The position numbers were made by a program, and so were the translations under genes. The notes beneath the pieces were generated by a model. The model was given only the letters and a program-made list of their open reading frames with translations. It was not told the DNA's origin and ran no database searches. Positions 27,401 through 40,000 of a stretch of DNA of 64,000 nucleotides are shown here, piece by piece; positions within the stretch are counted from its first letter, which is position 1; each line of letters starts with the position of its first letter. The stretch lies in contig OU015652.1 in the NCBI GenBank assembly GCA_907165275.2, positions 325,001-389,000 on the forward strand, written 5' to 3'. Source of the DNA: Zygaena filipendulae (Eukaryota > Arthropoda > Insecta > Lepidoptera > Zygaenidae).

Positions 27401-29437
27401 CTAAAAATGCTTTTCATGGATTTGTTCGTTGTAATTTGTAAGCTGGTGTATTTCTGTTGGCTGAATAAATGAATAAATAAATAAATATTACAATAAGTAA
27501 AAAAAATAAAAAAATACCAATATATGTCTCTTTTTGTTTCACCTTTGATAGCGGAAGGTGAGGGCGCGCTTCCCGTGCGTGCGGAACCGGTCGCGCCAGA
27601 GGTGCGGGTGCGCGCGCGGCGCCAGGTCGGCCACGGCCAGCGCGCCCAGCCGGCCGCGCACCGCGCGCGCCCCGCCCGCGCCGCGCGCCGCCGCCAGCGC
27701 CACGCGCGCCAGCCGCGCGCCGCACACCTCGCCGCGCCGCCCCACCAGCACCACGCGCAGCGCCCGCACCCACACCGCCGTGCGCGTCACCGGCTCGCCC
27801 TCCGAGCGCCCGACGCCCTCCTCCGCGACGAGTGTGCTCCGCTCTGGGCACAAAAATCAATCGTACATAATCGTGATATCTGCATAAAAACAAAGTAACG
27901 TAAATGTGCACGCACTGTCAACGGGTGTGTCCTCCCGTGTGTCGGATGCAGACGGCGGGGCGGGCGCCGGCTCCTCGTCGCCGGCCACGCCGAAGAAGTC
28001 CAGCACCGCCACCCAGCTGTCGATGCTCACCACTAGGTTTAAGCAGTTGAAATCCACCTTCGTCGACCGCGACACCTGCGCACGCACACGAGCCATGGAG
28101 TACGCTGTTCAAGGTCAACGTGCCCCTGCCCCCCTGCCCCCGCGCCCCCCGCGCCCCCCGCCGCCCGCACCTTGTTGTACTTGTCCTCGTAGTGCGGGTG
28201 CCGCGGGTCGCGCGTGCGCACCTCGATGCGCACGAGGTTGTCGCCGCCCGCCCCCGCCCCCGGCCCCGGCCCCGCCCCCGGCTCGCCCCGCAGCCCGTCG
28301 GGCGGCGCCTCGTCCGCGTCCTCCCTCCACGCGTCCCCCTCGTCCTCCTCCCACTCGTCGGGCAGCGCGTCGTCCTCCGGCGAACACTTGCTGCTGCGTT
28401 TGCTGCGCGACATCTAGGCGGACATAAAGACAACATGAAGTCAGACCCGGCTACACACACAATACTCTGCAACTGGGACCCGTCCGATTCATCTTCCTTC
28501 GGTGCTCTAAATAGTAAATCGACAAATATAAATAAACAGTAGTATAGAATCACTTCTCTATCGAGAACGTCGAGCTGCGCGGGCAGCGAGCGCCACCGGG
28601 CGCGGGCGGCGCGCAGCGGACGGGCGCGCGGGTGTGCGCGGCGCGGGGCGGCCGCGGCCGGCAGGTCGGGGCACGACGTGGACACGAACACCGCCTTGGG
28701 CGGCACCTGCGGCGTGTGCGACACCATCAGCATGCGGTGCTTCGACTCCGGCTCCTTGGTCAGGTCCTCCATCGTGATCGAGTGCAGCGACACCTGCCAC
28801 ACCACACCACACGTTACTATATTTAAAGATTATTTTCGGGTCATTACAAATCACATGATATTAGTATATCGGGTGGAGAATGTGTTAATGCGCGTACCGA
28901 GAGCGCGGTGGCGTACGGCTCGAGCGTGTCGTAGTGCAGCGCGAACTCGCAACAGGCGAGCTGCACGAGGCTGCGCTCGCCCGCGCCCAGGTCCGCGCGC
29001 AGCTCCACCGTGAACTGCGGCACCGAGAACTTCACTGCGGGCGAAATCGACCGTTACACCTCACCGTCGCGACACAATCCCACACGACACGTGACGCGTG
29101 ACGCGTGACGCACCTCGCACGGGCGTGGGGAGCGCGGCCGCCTGCGCGGGCGGGTGCGGCGGCTGCGGCGGCGGCACGGCGAGCAGCGCGGCGCGCAGCG
29201 CGGGGTCCAGCCGCAGCGTCGGCACCGCCGGCTCCGCCAACGTCCCGCCGCCGCTTACTACAGCCGCGGGGTACCACCCGTTATTGTCCGTCTAATGAAG
29301 TTTATTTATATTTAGTAATACTTATTCGTTAAATCAACAAAAAAAAACCAACAATGGATTTTTAGAAATCAATGTGAATTGCAATTCAGCGTGTTCGTTA
29401 ACAGTTTTGAGATGTCTTACCTCGTCGACGTCGGCCG

Positions 29438-29469
<32 letters not shown>

Positions 29470-31025
29470 TCGGGCGCGGGTGCGGCGTCCGGCGCCGGCG
29501 CGGCGAGGGCGCGCAGCGTCTCCAGCACCTGCTCGTACTGGTCGCGGCACGCCGACACGTGCAGCCCGCCCACGATGGCGCCGCTCACCTCGCACTGCGC
29601 ACACACAACACGCCCCGACACGTCAGCGAGCGGCCGGCGCGGGCGCGGGCGGGGCCGCGGGCGGGGGTGGGGGCGGCGCTCACCAGCGGCGCGGCGTCGC
29701 GCGGGCAGTACGCCACGCTCAGCTGCAGCGCGGTGTCGTGCAGCACCGGCTTGCCGCGCGACACCTCGTATATCTGCTCCATGCTCGCCTCCATCGCGTT
29801 CAACCGCCGCAGCTTGTCGCTCACGTCCAGCTGGATACGAGCACATATTATGTAGTATATCATAAAAATACCATGAAAGTAAGCGCCGAAGTGTGTGTGT
29901 ATAGGAATAGGGCTCACGGTGACGAGCGAGATGTCCCTGACGCGCACGCGGTAGGCGGGCGCGTCGGGCGGGCCGGGCCGGTTGGCGAGGCTCATGCGGC
30001 CGAGGTGCGCCACCACCACCTGCGCGCTGCCCGCCGCGCGCCCCATCACCACCACCGGCGACTCCAGCTCCACCGACACGCTGCCGACACGACACCGACG
30101 CGTTACATCGACACGCGGCCACTCTCCCCACTCTGCCGGCTGATACGAAGAGAGGGATACCTGAGCACGATGTTCTCGGGGTCGATCTCGGGCGGGTCGT
30201 CGAGCGAGCAGCCGAGACTGGTGGTGCGCCGCCGCGGGGACACGCCCTCCGCCGACTGCGACAGTTTCGGGTTCACGTACAGAGACTCGCCCCTGCGCAC
30301 AGGAACCGAACGATAATTGACTTGAGAGCTGGAAGGAAGGTAGACCGAGGCCAGCGAGGGTGACGCCTGGTACCTGGGGTGCACGAGGCCGAGCGCCATG
30401 TCGTGCGCGGCGGCGCGGATGGAGCGCGCCAGGTTGGCGAGGTACTGCTTGAACTCGCTGAGGCAGGAGCGCAGCTCGCGCAGCAGCGGCGGCGAGTGCG
30501 TGTACCACACGCTGGCCACGTGCACGCTCACGTCGGCCAGCACGCGCGCCGGCCCGGGGCCCGCCGCCGCCAGCCGCCGCGACACCTCGAAGCGCAGCGC
30601 CTTCAGCGGGTCGTGCGGCGCGCACGCGCGGGCCCCCACCGACAGCACGCGCGCCAGCGGGCCCGCGCCGCCCGCGCCGCCCGCGCCGCCCGCCCCGCAC
30701 AGCGACACCACCTGCACGCCGCCCAGCGAGCCGCACACCTCCACGCGCGACGAGTCTGTTCACATACATATTATTTAATATTTTTTTTTATTGTTATATG
30801 TTTCAGCATGTTGTTTTACAGTTTAACAGTTGGCGGCAGTTACCGAGCGTGGCCTGTATGCGCGCCTCGCTGACGGTGGCGGTGGCCACCTTGCGCGCGC
30901 GCACGGCGCCGCCCTCCACGGCCGCGCGCAGCAGCAGCACGCCCAGCCGGTGGAAGTCGAACGTGATCTCCGTGCGCACCTGCTGCTGCGACACACACCA
31001 CACGACCCAGACGCTATTTATTGTA

Positions 31026-31056
<31 letters not shown>

Positions 31057-34000
31057 GGAAGACCAACAGCTTTCCAGATAAAAACACTTTTGGATACAAA
31101 AATAGCAGCTAATTATAGGTCTCCGCTGATAGAAACAAATTTACATACATTAAGACATCAAATACAGAATATAAGACATACATCACGTTACATCATACAT
31201 CACGTTACATTACAGGGACATAGACAAAACATAAATATCTTCAATATTTCTAGATTTTAAAATCTTATTTCTAGATTGATCCACAGAGCTTTGTTTGCTA
31301 AAACTATTTAGTCCTGCTGAGAGAAAAATCGCCTGCTTAGTGCATTCCTTGCCGACACCGGGCTGGTGTTGAAGAGATCGAGGTCAATCGATTTAGAGAG
31401 CTTGTTAAAAGTTCTGCTCGCCCGCACAATAAATGAATTTTGACGGTAGTTGGTATACGCAAATGGCACGTTTATGATGGGGTTGAATCTCGTAGATTTG
31501 ACAGGGGCTCTGATGGCGATTAGTGACAGCAAATCAGGACAATCGATCGAACCAGATGCAACCTTCAAGAGGTAGACCAGGTCAGCTACATCACGCCGCG
31601 TCTCTAGAGGAAGTAGATGATGTTTTCTACAGAGATTAAGGTAGTCGGACGAATGATAGATCTGATTGGTGCGGTAGCAAATAAGTCGGATAAACCTTTT
31701 TTGGATACTTTCTAGATGAGTAATATAAGTGTCGTATCCAGGGCTCCAGACCTGCGAGGCGTATTCCAGGTTGGGTCTTACATATGCACAATACAAGATT
31801 TTTAAGGTCTTAATACGATTGAAATCACCCGAAAAGCGCAGCACAAATCCGAGGGCCCTGGAGGCTTTCGCAATGATGTTATTTATATGCTCATCGAATA
31901 AAAGTTTAGAGTCATGGAACACGCCAAGATCACGGACACCACAGTCCCTGTGCAGTTCCTGACCCTTCAAGGTGTAATTAAACAGCTCGATACTTCTTTT
32001 GCGGCTAAATGTGATTACACTACACTTCGATGGGTTTAGGTCCAGGAGATTATTTCCGCGGTACACTTCAAGACGCGACAGATCAGATTGCAGAGCAATG
32101 GCGTCAGACGGTGACGTTATCTTGGAAAAAATCTTCATATCATCAGCAAAGCATAGGATGTTAGAGAATTGAAGACAGTGTTCGATGTCGTTCACAAAGA
32201 TCACAAAAAGAAGGGGGCCAAGTAGTGATCCCTGCGGGACACCACTGGGAACAGAAACCCAACCAGAAATATAGTTGCTGACCACCACTGCCTGTGACCG
32301 ATTATCTATATAGGACTTGAACCATCTTAGCAAGTCACCGTTAATGCCAATCTTATAAAGTTTTAATAATAGAAGGCGATGGTCAATTCTGTCAAAACAT
32401 TTACTGTAATCGGTGTAGACGACATCGACTTGATGACCCTCTTCCATCGATTCAGTTAGAAAATTGTTGAGCAGAATTAAATTTGAAACGGTTGAGCGCC
32501 CCGCCATAAAACCGTGTTGGGAATAACTGAATGACTGTCTTATTGCGGCATAAACCTGACCATAAACAATCTTCTCCAGTACTTTAGAGACTATACATAG
32601 TTTAGAAATCGGTCTATAGTTTGTGATGTCCGTCCTGGAGCCTTTTTTAAATACAGGTGTAATGAAGGCTCTGTCTTAGGTCTAGTGTAGTAAAACTAAG
32701 CTTGTCTTTAAACTTACTTTTGGTTGTTCGTCATCGTCTTCCTGTATAGAGGCGGCGTCGCTCAGGTCCGCCCCGGGCGAGCCGGCGCCGTCCTCGCCCG
32801 GCCGGCCGCTGCCCGCCCCCGCCCCCGTCCCCGCCCCCGCCGCCACCCCCGCCGCCGCCCCCGCCGGGGCGCCCATCACGCGCTGCACGAACCCGATCAG
32901 CTCCACGATAGTCTCTTGGTTCGCTGCACGAGTCAAATTACAAATCTTCAGTTATCAAGCTTCTTGAATTCAAGAACGGAACTTTTTAATTTCATCAAAT
33001 GCGCAGGTGCAAAAGCAAGAAAGTCTCGTAAAAAGGTACGAGTTATGACGGGCTATGGGTGATGGATGGATGGATGGTGGGGTGAGGGTCGGTGGCGGGC
33101 CTGACCGATGATGTCGAGGTTGTTGAACAGTATGTTGGCGATGCGCAGCTCCTCGGCGTCGGGCCCGCCGCGCACCAGCACCAGCTCCACGGCGATCAGC
33201 GCCTCCGAGTCCACGAGCGCGCAGCCCTCCACGCCCCACGCGCCCTCCCACGCCGGGCTCTGGGCGCGCGCCGGCTCCGGGACATCTGCACCAATTGAGA
33301 AGTTAGAAATAAGTTAATTCTTTACTCTTATTCTGCAAATATTTACGATTACAAATTAATTTTTAATAAAGTGAACCCCCGGAGGCAGGGGGCATCCTTG
33401 GCAGCACTCACCGCGGGGCTCGTCGGGCGCGAGCGTGTGGAACAGCGAGTAGACGGCGTGCTGCAGCGCGTGGGGCGGCGCGGGCGGCGCGCGGCCGGCG
33501 GGGGACGCGGGCGACGTGGGCGACGTGGGCTCCGAGCCGCGGATGCTGCCCGACGCCGTGTCCATGCTGCCCGGCGACCACCCGCCGACACATAACACCA
33601 TTCAGTCATACGTTACAACTAAACGAGTCAAAATAGAGTGGTGTGAAGTGTGTCGTGTTTGGCGGGTACCCGACGTGCTTGTGGCTGGCGACGAGCAGCT
33701 CGAAGTCGGGCCCGTGCGTCTGCAGCGCGTCCACCAGCAGCAGCGAGTGCACGGACAGCGACAGCGCCGTGTCCTGCGGCCGCGCCGCCAGCGCCGCGCG
33801 CACGCCGCACACCTGCACCTCGGCGATGCTGCGCCCGCGCGACTGCACCTGCGCCGCGCCACCCGACACCACCACACTATACTCTACACCACTTGCACTA
33901 GCACTGCAGCGACCTTATTGTTACGTCGTTGGCTGAATAAAACGATAAACATTGATTCGTTCTAAAAGGGAGCTCCTTGGCAGACTCTGTTCTGTTTGAG

Positions 34001-37000
34001 AGATATAAATAGCTGGGTCACACGTAACGCCTTTTTCGCTTTTAAGGGTTGCATAGCATAAAACCCCGAAATACATGTTATTTTGTGCAAGAAAATATCG
34101 ATTTTCAAGGCTTCGTTGTCCTAATGGTAGATGCGTAAAAATTGTATAGAACACTAATGTGATTGCTTCGAGTTTCGCTAGCGAATGAAAATGTACGCAA
34201 GATTTGCGATGGAAACAATGTCAACGAACGGCGGAACAGTTTTTCTTAGCTCGTTCGTACCTATGTTTTTTATGACAATTTTCAATTCTCCGTAAAAAAA
34301 AACAGTGGCGATAGTGTCGGGCCAGACCTCCAGCGAGAGCTGGTCGACGGCGAACTGCAGCACGTAGAGCGTGGCGTTGAGGCGCGCCGCGCGCTCCGAG
34401 CGCTCCGCCTCCGAGCCGACGCTGCCGCCGTCCTCGTCCGCGGGCGCGCCGCCCTCGCGCCCCGCGCCCCACGCGCCCGCCGCGCCCCCAGCGCCCGCCG
34501 CCTCGCTGCGGGACACACGCTCACATACACATACACTCGCCCACTTCGATCGATGGTACAAGCAGATACATCTAATGTGATTAGAGTACAGTGAACACGA
34601 GAAGTAGGTACAGATAGACGTCGGTGTATACCTGGGGTCGTGCTGCTGCTGATGCTGCTGCTGCTCGCGCTGCAGCAGCTGCTGGTCGAGCACGCTGCGC
34701 ACGGCGGCCAGCTTGTGCTCGCTGAGGTGCACCACGAGCGCGGGCAGCGTGCCGCGCAGCGTCGCCGTCGGGTACTGCGGGTCCGCCGTGCGCACCACGC
34801 GCCGCTCCGCCTGAGCGCGCCGTCATGGTCATGGTCATGTGCCGAATATCTGTATCCGTAGCCGCGGATATCCGAGGGAGAAGAAAGATCCGTATTCGCG
34901 GATCTTGACACCAAATATCCGTATTCGGATCCGTATCCGTGGATATGCATTTTTAACGATCCGGCACAACACTAAAGCACACAATATTTTTTAAACACAG
35001 TCCACCGCCTAAACATTGGGTTAAGAACAAAGAGTATATAACCACTACGTTTTAGTTAAGAATTTGAAAGGAATTTCATTAACTAACCGAAAAATTTAAT
35101 TCAAACCAAATCAGTCCCCTTAGCTAAATTGACAATTATCGTTATCGCTATGGAAAACTAAGGAATTCATCGTTATGTCACATTTCGGATGTTCATAGAA
35201 ATTGGACTGTTAACTGGACAATTTTTCGTAACCACGTGAGATGACGATAAGCTCCTTCGTTTTCCATAACGTAAACGATTATAGATTGTCAACTTGACTA
35301 GGGGCAGTACATTTTATCTGAATTGATTTTATTTAGATTTAATTTAGATTTAATTTTTATTTTATTTTACTTTATTTGGAAAATCAACAGCTACAAAAAT
35401 ATAATGAACATTTGATTGTCAAACAAAAAAGCCGATTACAGATTTTCGCACATGGGGTAGTGGAATAATAAAAAAAAAACATCAATTGCTCAATAGGCAA
35501 CAGCAACTTACATAGTGGGAACTGAGTCCGACTATGTATTATTTTTTGGTTACAAAAAACGAATTCTCTAATACTCGCCTCGCCGACTCACAGCTAGTGT
35601 TAAACAAATCAAAGTCATATTCTTTGGATAATTTGTTAGTTTATAATATGTACTTAAGCACTGCGCTGTGAGACCGCGTCGCGCGCACCTGCAGCATGAT
35701 GGTGAACCTGTCGAGCAGGTGCAGCGAGGAGGTGGCCTTGGTGTGCGCGTACTTCCAGTTGTCGCGCGCGCGCCCCACCAGCACCTGCAGGTCGCTCAGC
35801 TCCAGCGCGTACCGCTCGTACAGCCGCTCGCGCAGCCCCGCCGCGTCCAGCCGCGCCCACGCCGCGCCCACCGCGCCCACCGCGCCCACCGAGCCCACCG
35901 CGCCCACCGCCGGCGGGGACTCGGGCGACAGCAGGCTGCCCGGCGGCGTCGAGCACGGCGTCATGAACATCTCTGCACGGCCACCACACCAAACAGTTAC
36001 GACGTTCGAACATTAACGCGACCGAGTCCGAGCGAGCTCTCGATAACCTCTCTCTCACCTTCGTCGTCGCCGGTGAAGTCGGAGGGTCCGTCCGCGTCCG
36101 CGAGTCGGTCGGCGAGGTGCGCGTTGGCGAGACGCAGGCGGCCGAAGTCGACCACCAGCACGGCGGCGTCGCGGTCGCACAGCTCCTGCACCAGCAGGAT
36201 CTGCGGCGCCGAGATGTCCAGCTCCACCTGCCACGAGCGCCGCTCGCCCTGCCGACAAACGAAAATAGATTAAAGTACTGCCGATCGTTGTGGGGATCAT
36301 TGAGGGAGGCACTCACCAGGTGCGGGTGCATCATGTGCTCCCAGTGGTCGAGGAGCGTGGCGCGCGTGTGGTCGCGCACGGCGCGCACGGCGGCGCGCGG
36401 CACTCACCAGGTGCGGGTGCATCATGTGCTCCCAGTGGTCGAGGAGCGTGGCGCGCGAATGGTCGCGCACGGCGCGCACGGCGCGCACGGCGGCGCGCGG
36501 CACTCACCAGGTGCGGGTGCATCATGTGCTCCCAGTGGTCGAGGAGCGTGGCGCGCGTGTGGTCGCGCACGGCGCGCACGGCGGCGCGCGGCTCGGGCCG
36601 GCCGCGGGCCCGCCACGGCGCCGACAGGAACTGCTGCGCCCAGCGCGCCGCCGCGCCGCACCACACCACCTCCAGCGAGCCGGACTTCACCCACAACCTG
36701 ACATCACACCGCGGACATTCAACTCACACATAATATAGGTACGTTCACATCTAGCTCTGCGAATGCGCATGTTTGTCCCAGGCTTGGGAACTGCAAACTT
36801 ATGAACATATTTTTTACTGTATCCTATCAGAAAGTGAGGGAAGTTAATTCTCACTTGTAGTCGCAGTTGAGATTGAACGGTTTCTTCTCGTAGAGCAGCT
36901 GGAACAGCGGCTCGGGGTCGTGCGGCGCGGGCGCGGCGGGCGGCGCGGCGCGCGCGCGGCACCACGCCATGGCGCTCGCCGCCGCGTTCATGGCGCTCAG

Positions 37001-40000
37001 CCCCTCGCGGATCACGCCCTGCACCACAACGGCCGGCGTCATCGAACTGATCTTATGATTCTAGTAAATCATTATCCGAACAAAGGTTTCCAGGACCATA
37101 AAAAACCTTTTTACTGTCTTTTTATTTCTTGGGAAGACCGTCAGCTCCCGGGGAAAACAGCGGCAGCAGTTGAGTGAAAATGTACGTTAACATAGCAAAA
37201 CAGAATAAGAGACACATTACTTTCAAATATTCATGTGTTGAATCAACGACCGCGTATCAGTCCAAAACGGATGTATCCGGAATTATGTTGCAAAAAGAGT
37301 CGTGTGTTCAGTGTCGTTTGCAGTGTTGTAGCGGCGTAGGTACCTGCGGCGCGACGAGCACGGGGAAGAGCGTGTCGGGCGTGATGCGCTCGCGCAGGCA
37401 CAGCGCGCCCAGCGACACGCGCAGCGCGTGCGAGCCGGCGCGCGGCCGCGACTCCACGCCCACGCACACGCTAGAGAACTGCAGCTCCAGCCCCGCGCCG
37501 CGCCCCGCCGCCGCCGCCGCCCCCGCCCCCGCCCTGCGGCGCGCACACGCACGCGCGGACACACACTCCGACATTTTATTTTTGTTTTATTTTGTTGGGA
37601 AAATTAACTGCTACAAAATTACAACACACATCAGATTTAGTTTTTGTTTGCACCTTTTTTTTGAAAACTGTTTTAAATTAATCCTGAGATCGTAATGAAC
37701 TAGTGGAAGTTTTATTTCAATTTTATAAAATTGGAAAATGTCTTAAAAACGATATTTTATTTGTGATTTTAAAACACGCGTAAATACGCGCGGAAACACT
37801 AGTCGTCATGCCTTCAGTTCGTGATGTCACTCTGATAGTAAACAATACGACAGCGAAAGACAGTGTAAATACACTGTGAGCACTGTTCAATGCTCTTACT
37901 GAGGTGAAATTTGTTCATGTCATACCTTACAGTGCTCGCAATGTAAATCAGAACATATCCTAGATTTTTTACTAACGGAGTGAAGTCACATTGTGGCGAA
38001 TGGCTTTTTAGACATTTGTAAAACAGATTAAAAAAGACGATTTTTAAAACTTAATTAGTTCATAGTTCATAGTTTATTTATTGGTAATATTAAAAGTATT
38101 ACAAGTCATACGTAAATTTTACAATATTATAGGTAGATAGTATAATAGTAGGTAGATATAAGTTTTCATGTTAAAAATAACAAAAAAATAAAAAACAATA
38201 TCAAGTACTTGTAAACTTAGTACAGATCTTATGTATGTAAATAATAAATTAATTATAAAATTATTCTAGTCCATTTCAAAAATTTATGAACTCTTTAAAA
38301 TTATAAAATGTGTGCTCGAGAAGCCATTTCTTGAGCCTATTTTTGAAAGAGGCCAGAGAAGGAGCTGCAATTATTTGTTCGGGCAGCCTATTATATACTT
38401 CTGGGCCCATAATATGAGTGAGTTTTTTTGATTTGGCTAGCTTGTGCGACTCGCACAGCAGGCGCCCCGAGTTGCGCACACCGCGGCCATGCACGTCCAT
38501 GGGTGTCACATACTTGTGCCGGTTTTGGTACACGTAAATAGCAACCTGGTACACCAGCACAGAGGGCAGAGTTAGAATTCCTAGCTCCTTGAAATAAGGT
38601 CTTGCAGAGACATCCGTCGCCACCTGCGCAATCGCTCTAATAGCCCGCTTTTGCATGCGGAAGGCGCGCTCCCAGTCAGAAGCCCGCCCCCACAACTCGG
38701 CGCCGTACTGCAGCAACGAGTGCACAGTTGCGAAATAACACGAGCGGACGACCCTCCGTTCTACAAGGCCTGCTAGGCGTCTCAGCGCGAAACATGCACT
38801 GCCTAATTTTTTGCACAAGACGTCAATGTGCGGAGTCCAAGTGAGACCTCGATCAATATGGAATCCCAGAAACACAGTGGAGTCCACCTGCCCGACCGGT
38901 CTACCCTCAATCGATACCTCGATCCCACGCGGCGGACGCCCTCCCAAATGGAAATGTATAAAATGGGTTTTATTTAGATTTAGGGAAAGTCCATTTGACT
39001 GGAACCACCAGGAGAGTTGTGATGCATTGGTGTTTAGCTTTCTCTCGAGTTCGTCTATGGTTGGGGCACAAACCACGCTGGCGATGTCGTCCGCATACAT
39101 CATTATCTCTCCGGTTGTTATGCTTTTAGGGAGATCATTTAATAACACCGAAAATAATATATTTGATACTGAAGATCCCTGAGCGACACCCATAGACGTA
39201 GTGTTAGGGTCAGATCTAATGCGTCCCCGCTCTCCGACCACCACCTGTGCCCTGTCCTGTAAGATATCAGTAAACAGCGCACGAGCCGGGCCGTCGACGC
39301 CATAGTGTTGAAGTTTTTCCGCTATAACCGCATGATCTGCTACATCAAATGCCTTGGACAGGTCGCAGCATAAGACGGCGACATGCTGGCTATGCTCTCG
39401 GGCGGCCATCGCCCGACCAACCAGCTCCCGCGCCACGTCACACGTGGAGCGACCCGGGCGGTAAGCGTACTGTTGCTCGCACAGAGCGTCGACGCTCCCC
39501 AAATATGCCGTCAAACGGGAACTCAGACCATTTTCAAATACCTTTGCCACTGCTGGAATTATGGATACAGGCCGGTATCCATCTATGCTATCTTTTTTTC
39601 CTTTTCCTTTGAAAAGGGGTGAGATTTTGCTCATTTTAAATGGGGTGGGAAAAGTGCCCTCTTTTTAATTAAAATTATAAAATTTATATTGCATTTTTAT
39701 GAATAAATATTGACGTTTCTCGTTTACTTTTCCGAAATACATCACAAGCATGATTTTTATATTTTTTCTTATTTAAACTAACCTATTATCTATCCAATAT
39801 TCGTTTCGCCGACTCACGGTTAGTATTAGGTATAAAGATCAAAATCACAGTTTCCACGACTCAAGCTTATAGTTTAGTGTGGGATGATCAAGTAGATCTC
39901 TATGTTGTGAAGTGGATTATTGTTACATTTGGATTGGCCATGTCACAGATGAACTCACCCGGGCGGCGCGTCGTCCGGGTGGTCCATGCACAGGTCGAGG

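Larger units (their letters stand above)
21070..30985 (-). other. Vps13D: Vps13D exons 20-39: groove, central part
   Basis: Exons 30844-30985, 30374-30755, 30161-30292, 29918-30080, 29684-29830, 29421-29594, 29114-29291, 28898-29034, 28569-28793 (or to 28554), 28171-28413, 27916-28075, 27543-27843, 27056-27218, 26163-26397, 25483-25662, 24792-25135, 24558-24682, 22393-22527, 21481-21625 and 21070-21240 (residues about 1237-2530). Landmarks: [78 protein letters not shown] and [10 protein letters not shown]. The intron after exon 32 needs a GC donor (AAG|GCACGT) to keep frame. Exon 35 contains an eightfold Pro-Ala run. Exon 39 is followed at once by an 11-bp minisatellite. Confidence 0.85.
32718..37533 (-). 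other. Vps13D: Vps13D exons 9-19: groove, middle N-terminal part
   Basis: Exons 37344-37533, 36855-37018, 36508-36697, 36059-36248, 35689-35972, 34632-34810, 34328-34505, 33670-33848, 33412-33566, 33106-33285 and 32718-32923 (residues about 538-1236). Landmark stretches are [77 protein letters not shown] and [16 protein letters not shown], each with a clear counterpart in human VPS13D. Exon 11 ends in a sequence present three times in tandem with its splice donor. Exon 15 probably ends at the weak donor GAG|GTCTGG, chosen because it alone keeps phase with exon 16. Confidence 0.86.

Noticed and set aside
34255..34327. Extension of Vps13D exon 15 to a donor near 34260
   Set aside because: The extra residues have no counterpart in VPS13D. 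The GAG|GTCTGG donor at 34328 keeps phase and alignment with exon 16.
36311..36593. Possible CRISPR-like triple repeat
   Set aside because: The units are adjacent copies of an exon end, without spacers, in an animal gene.
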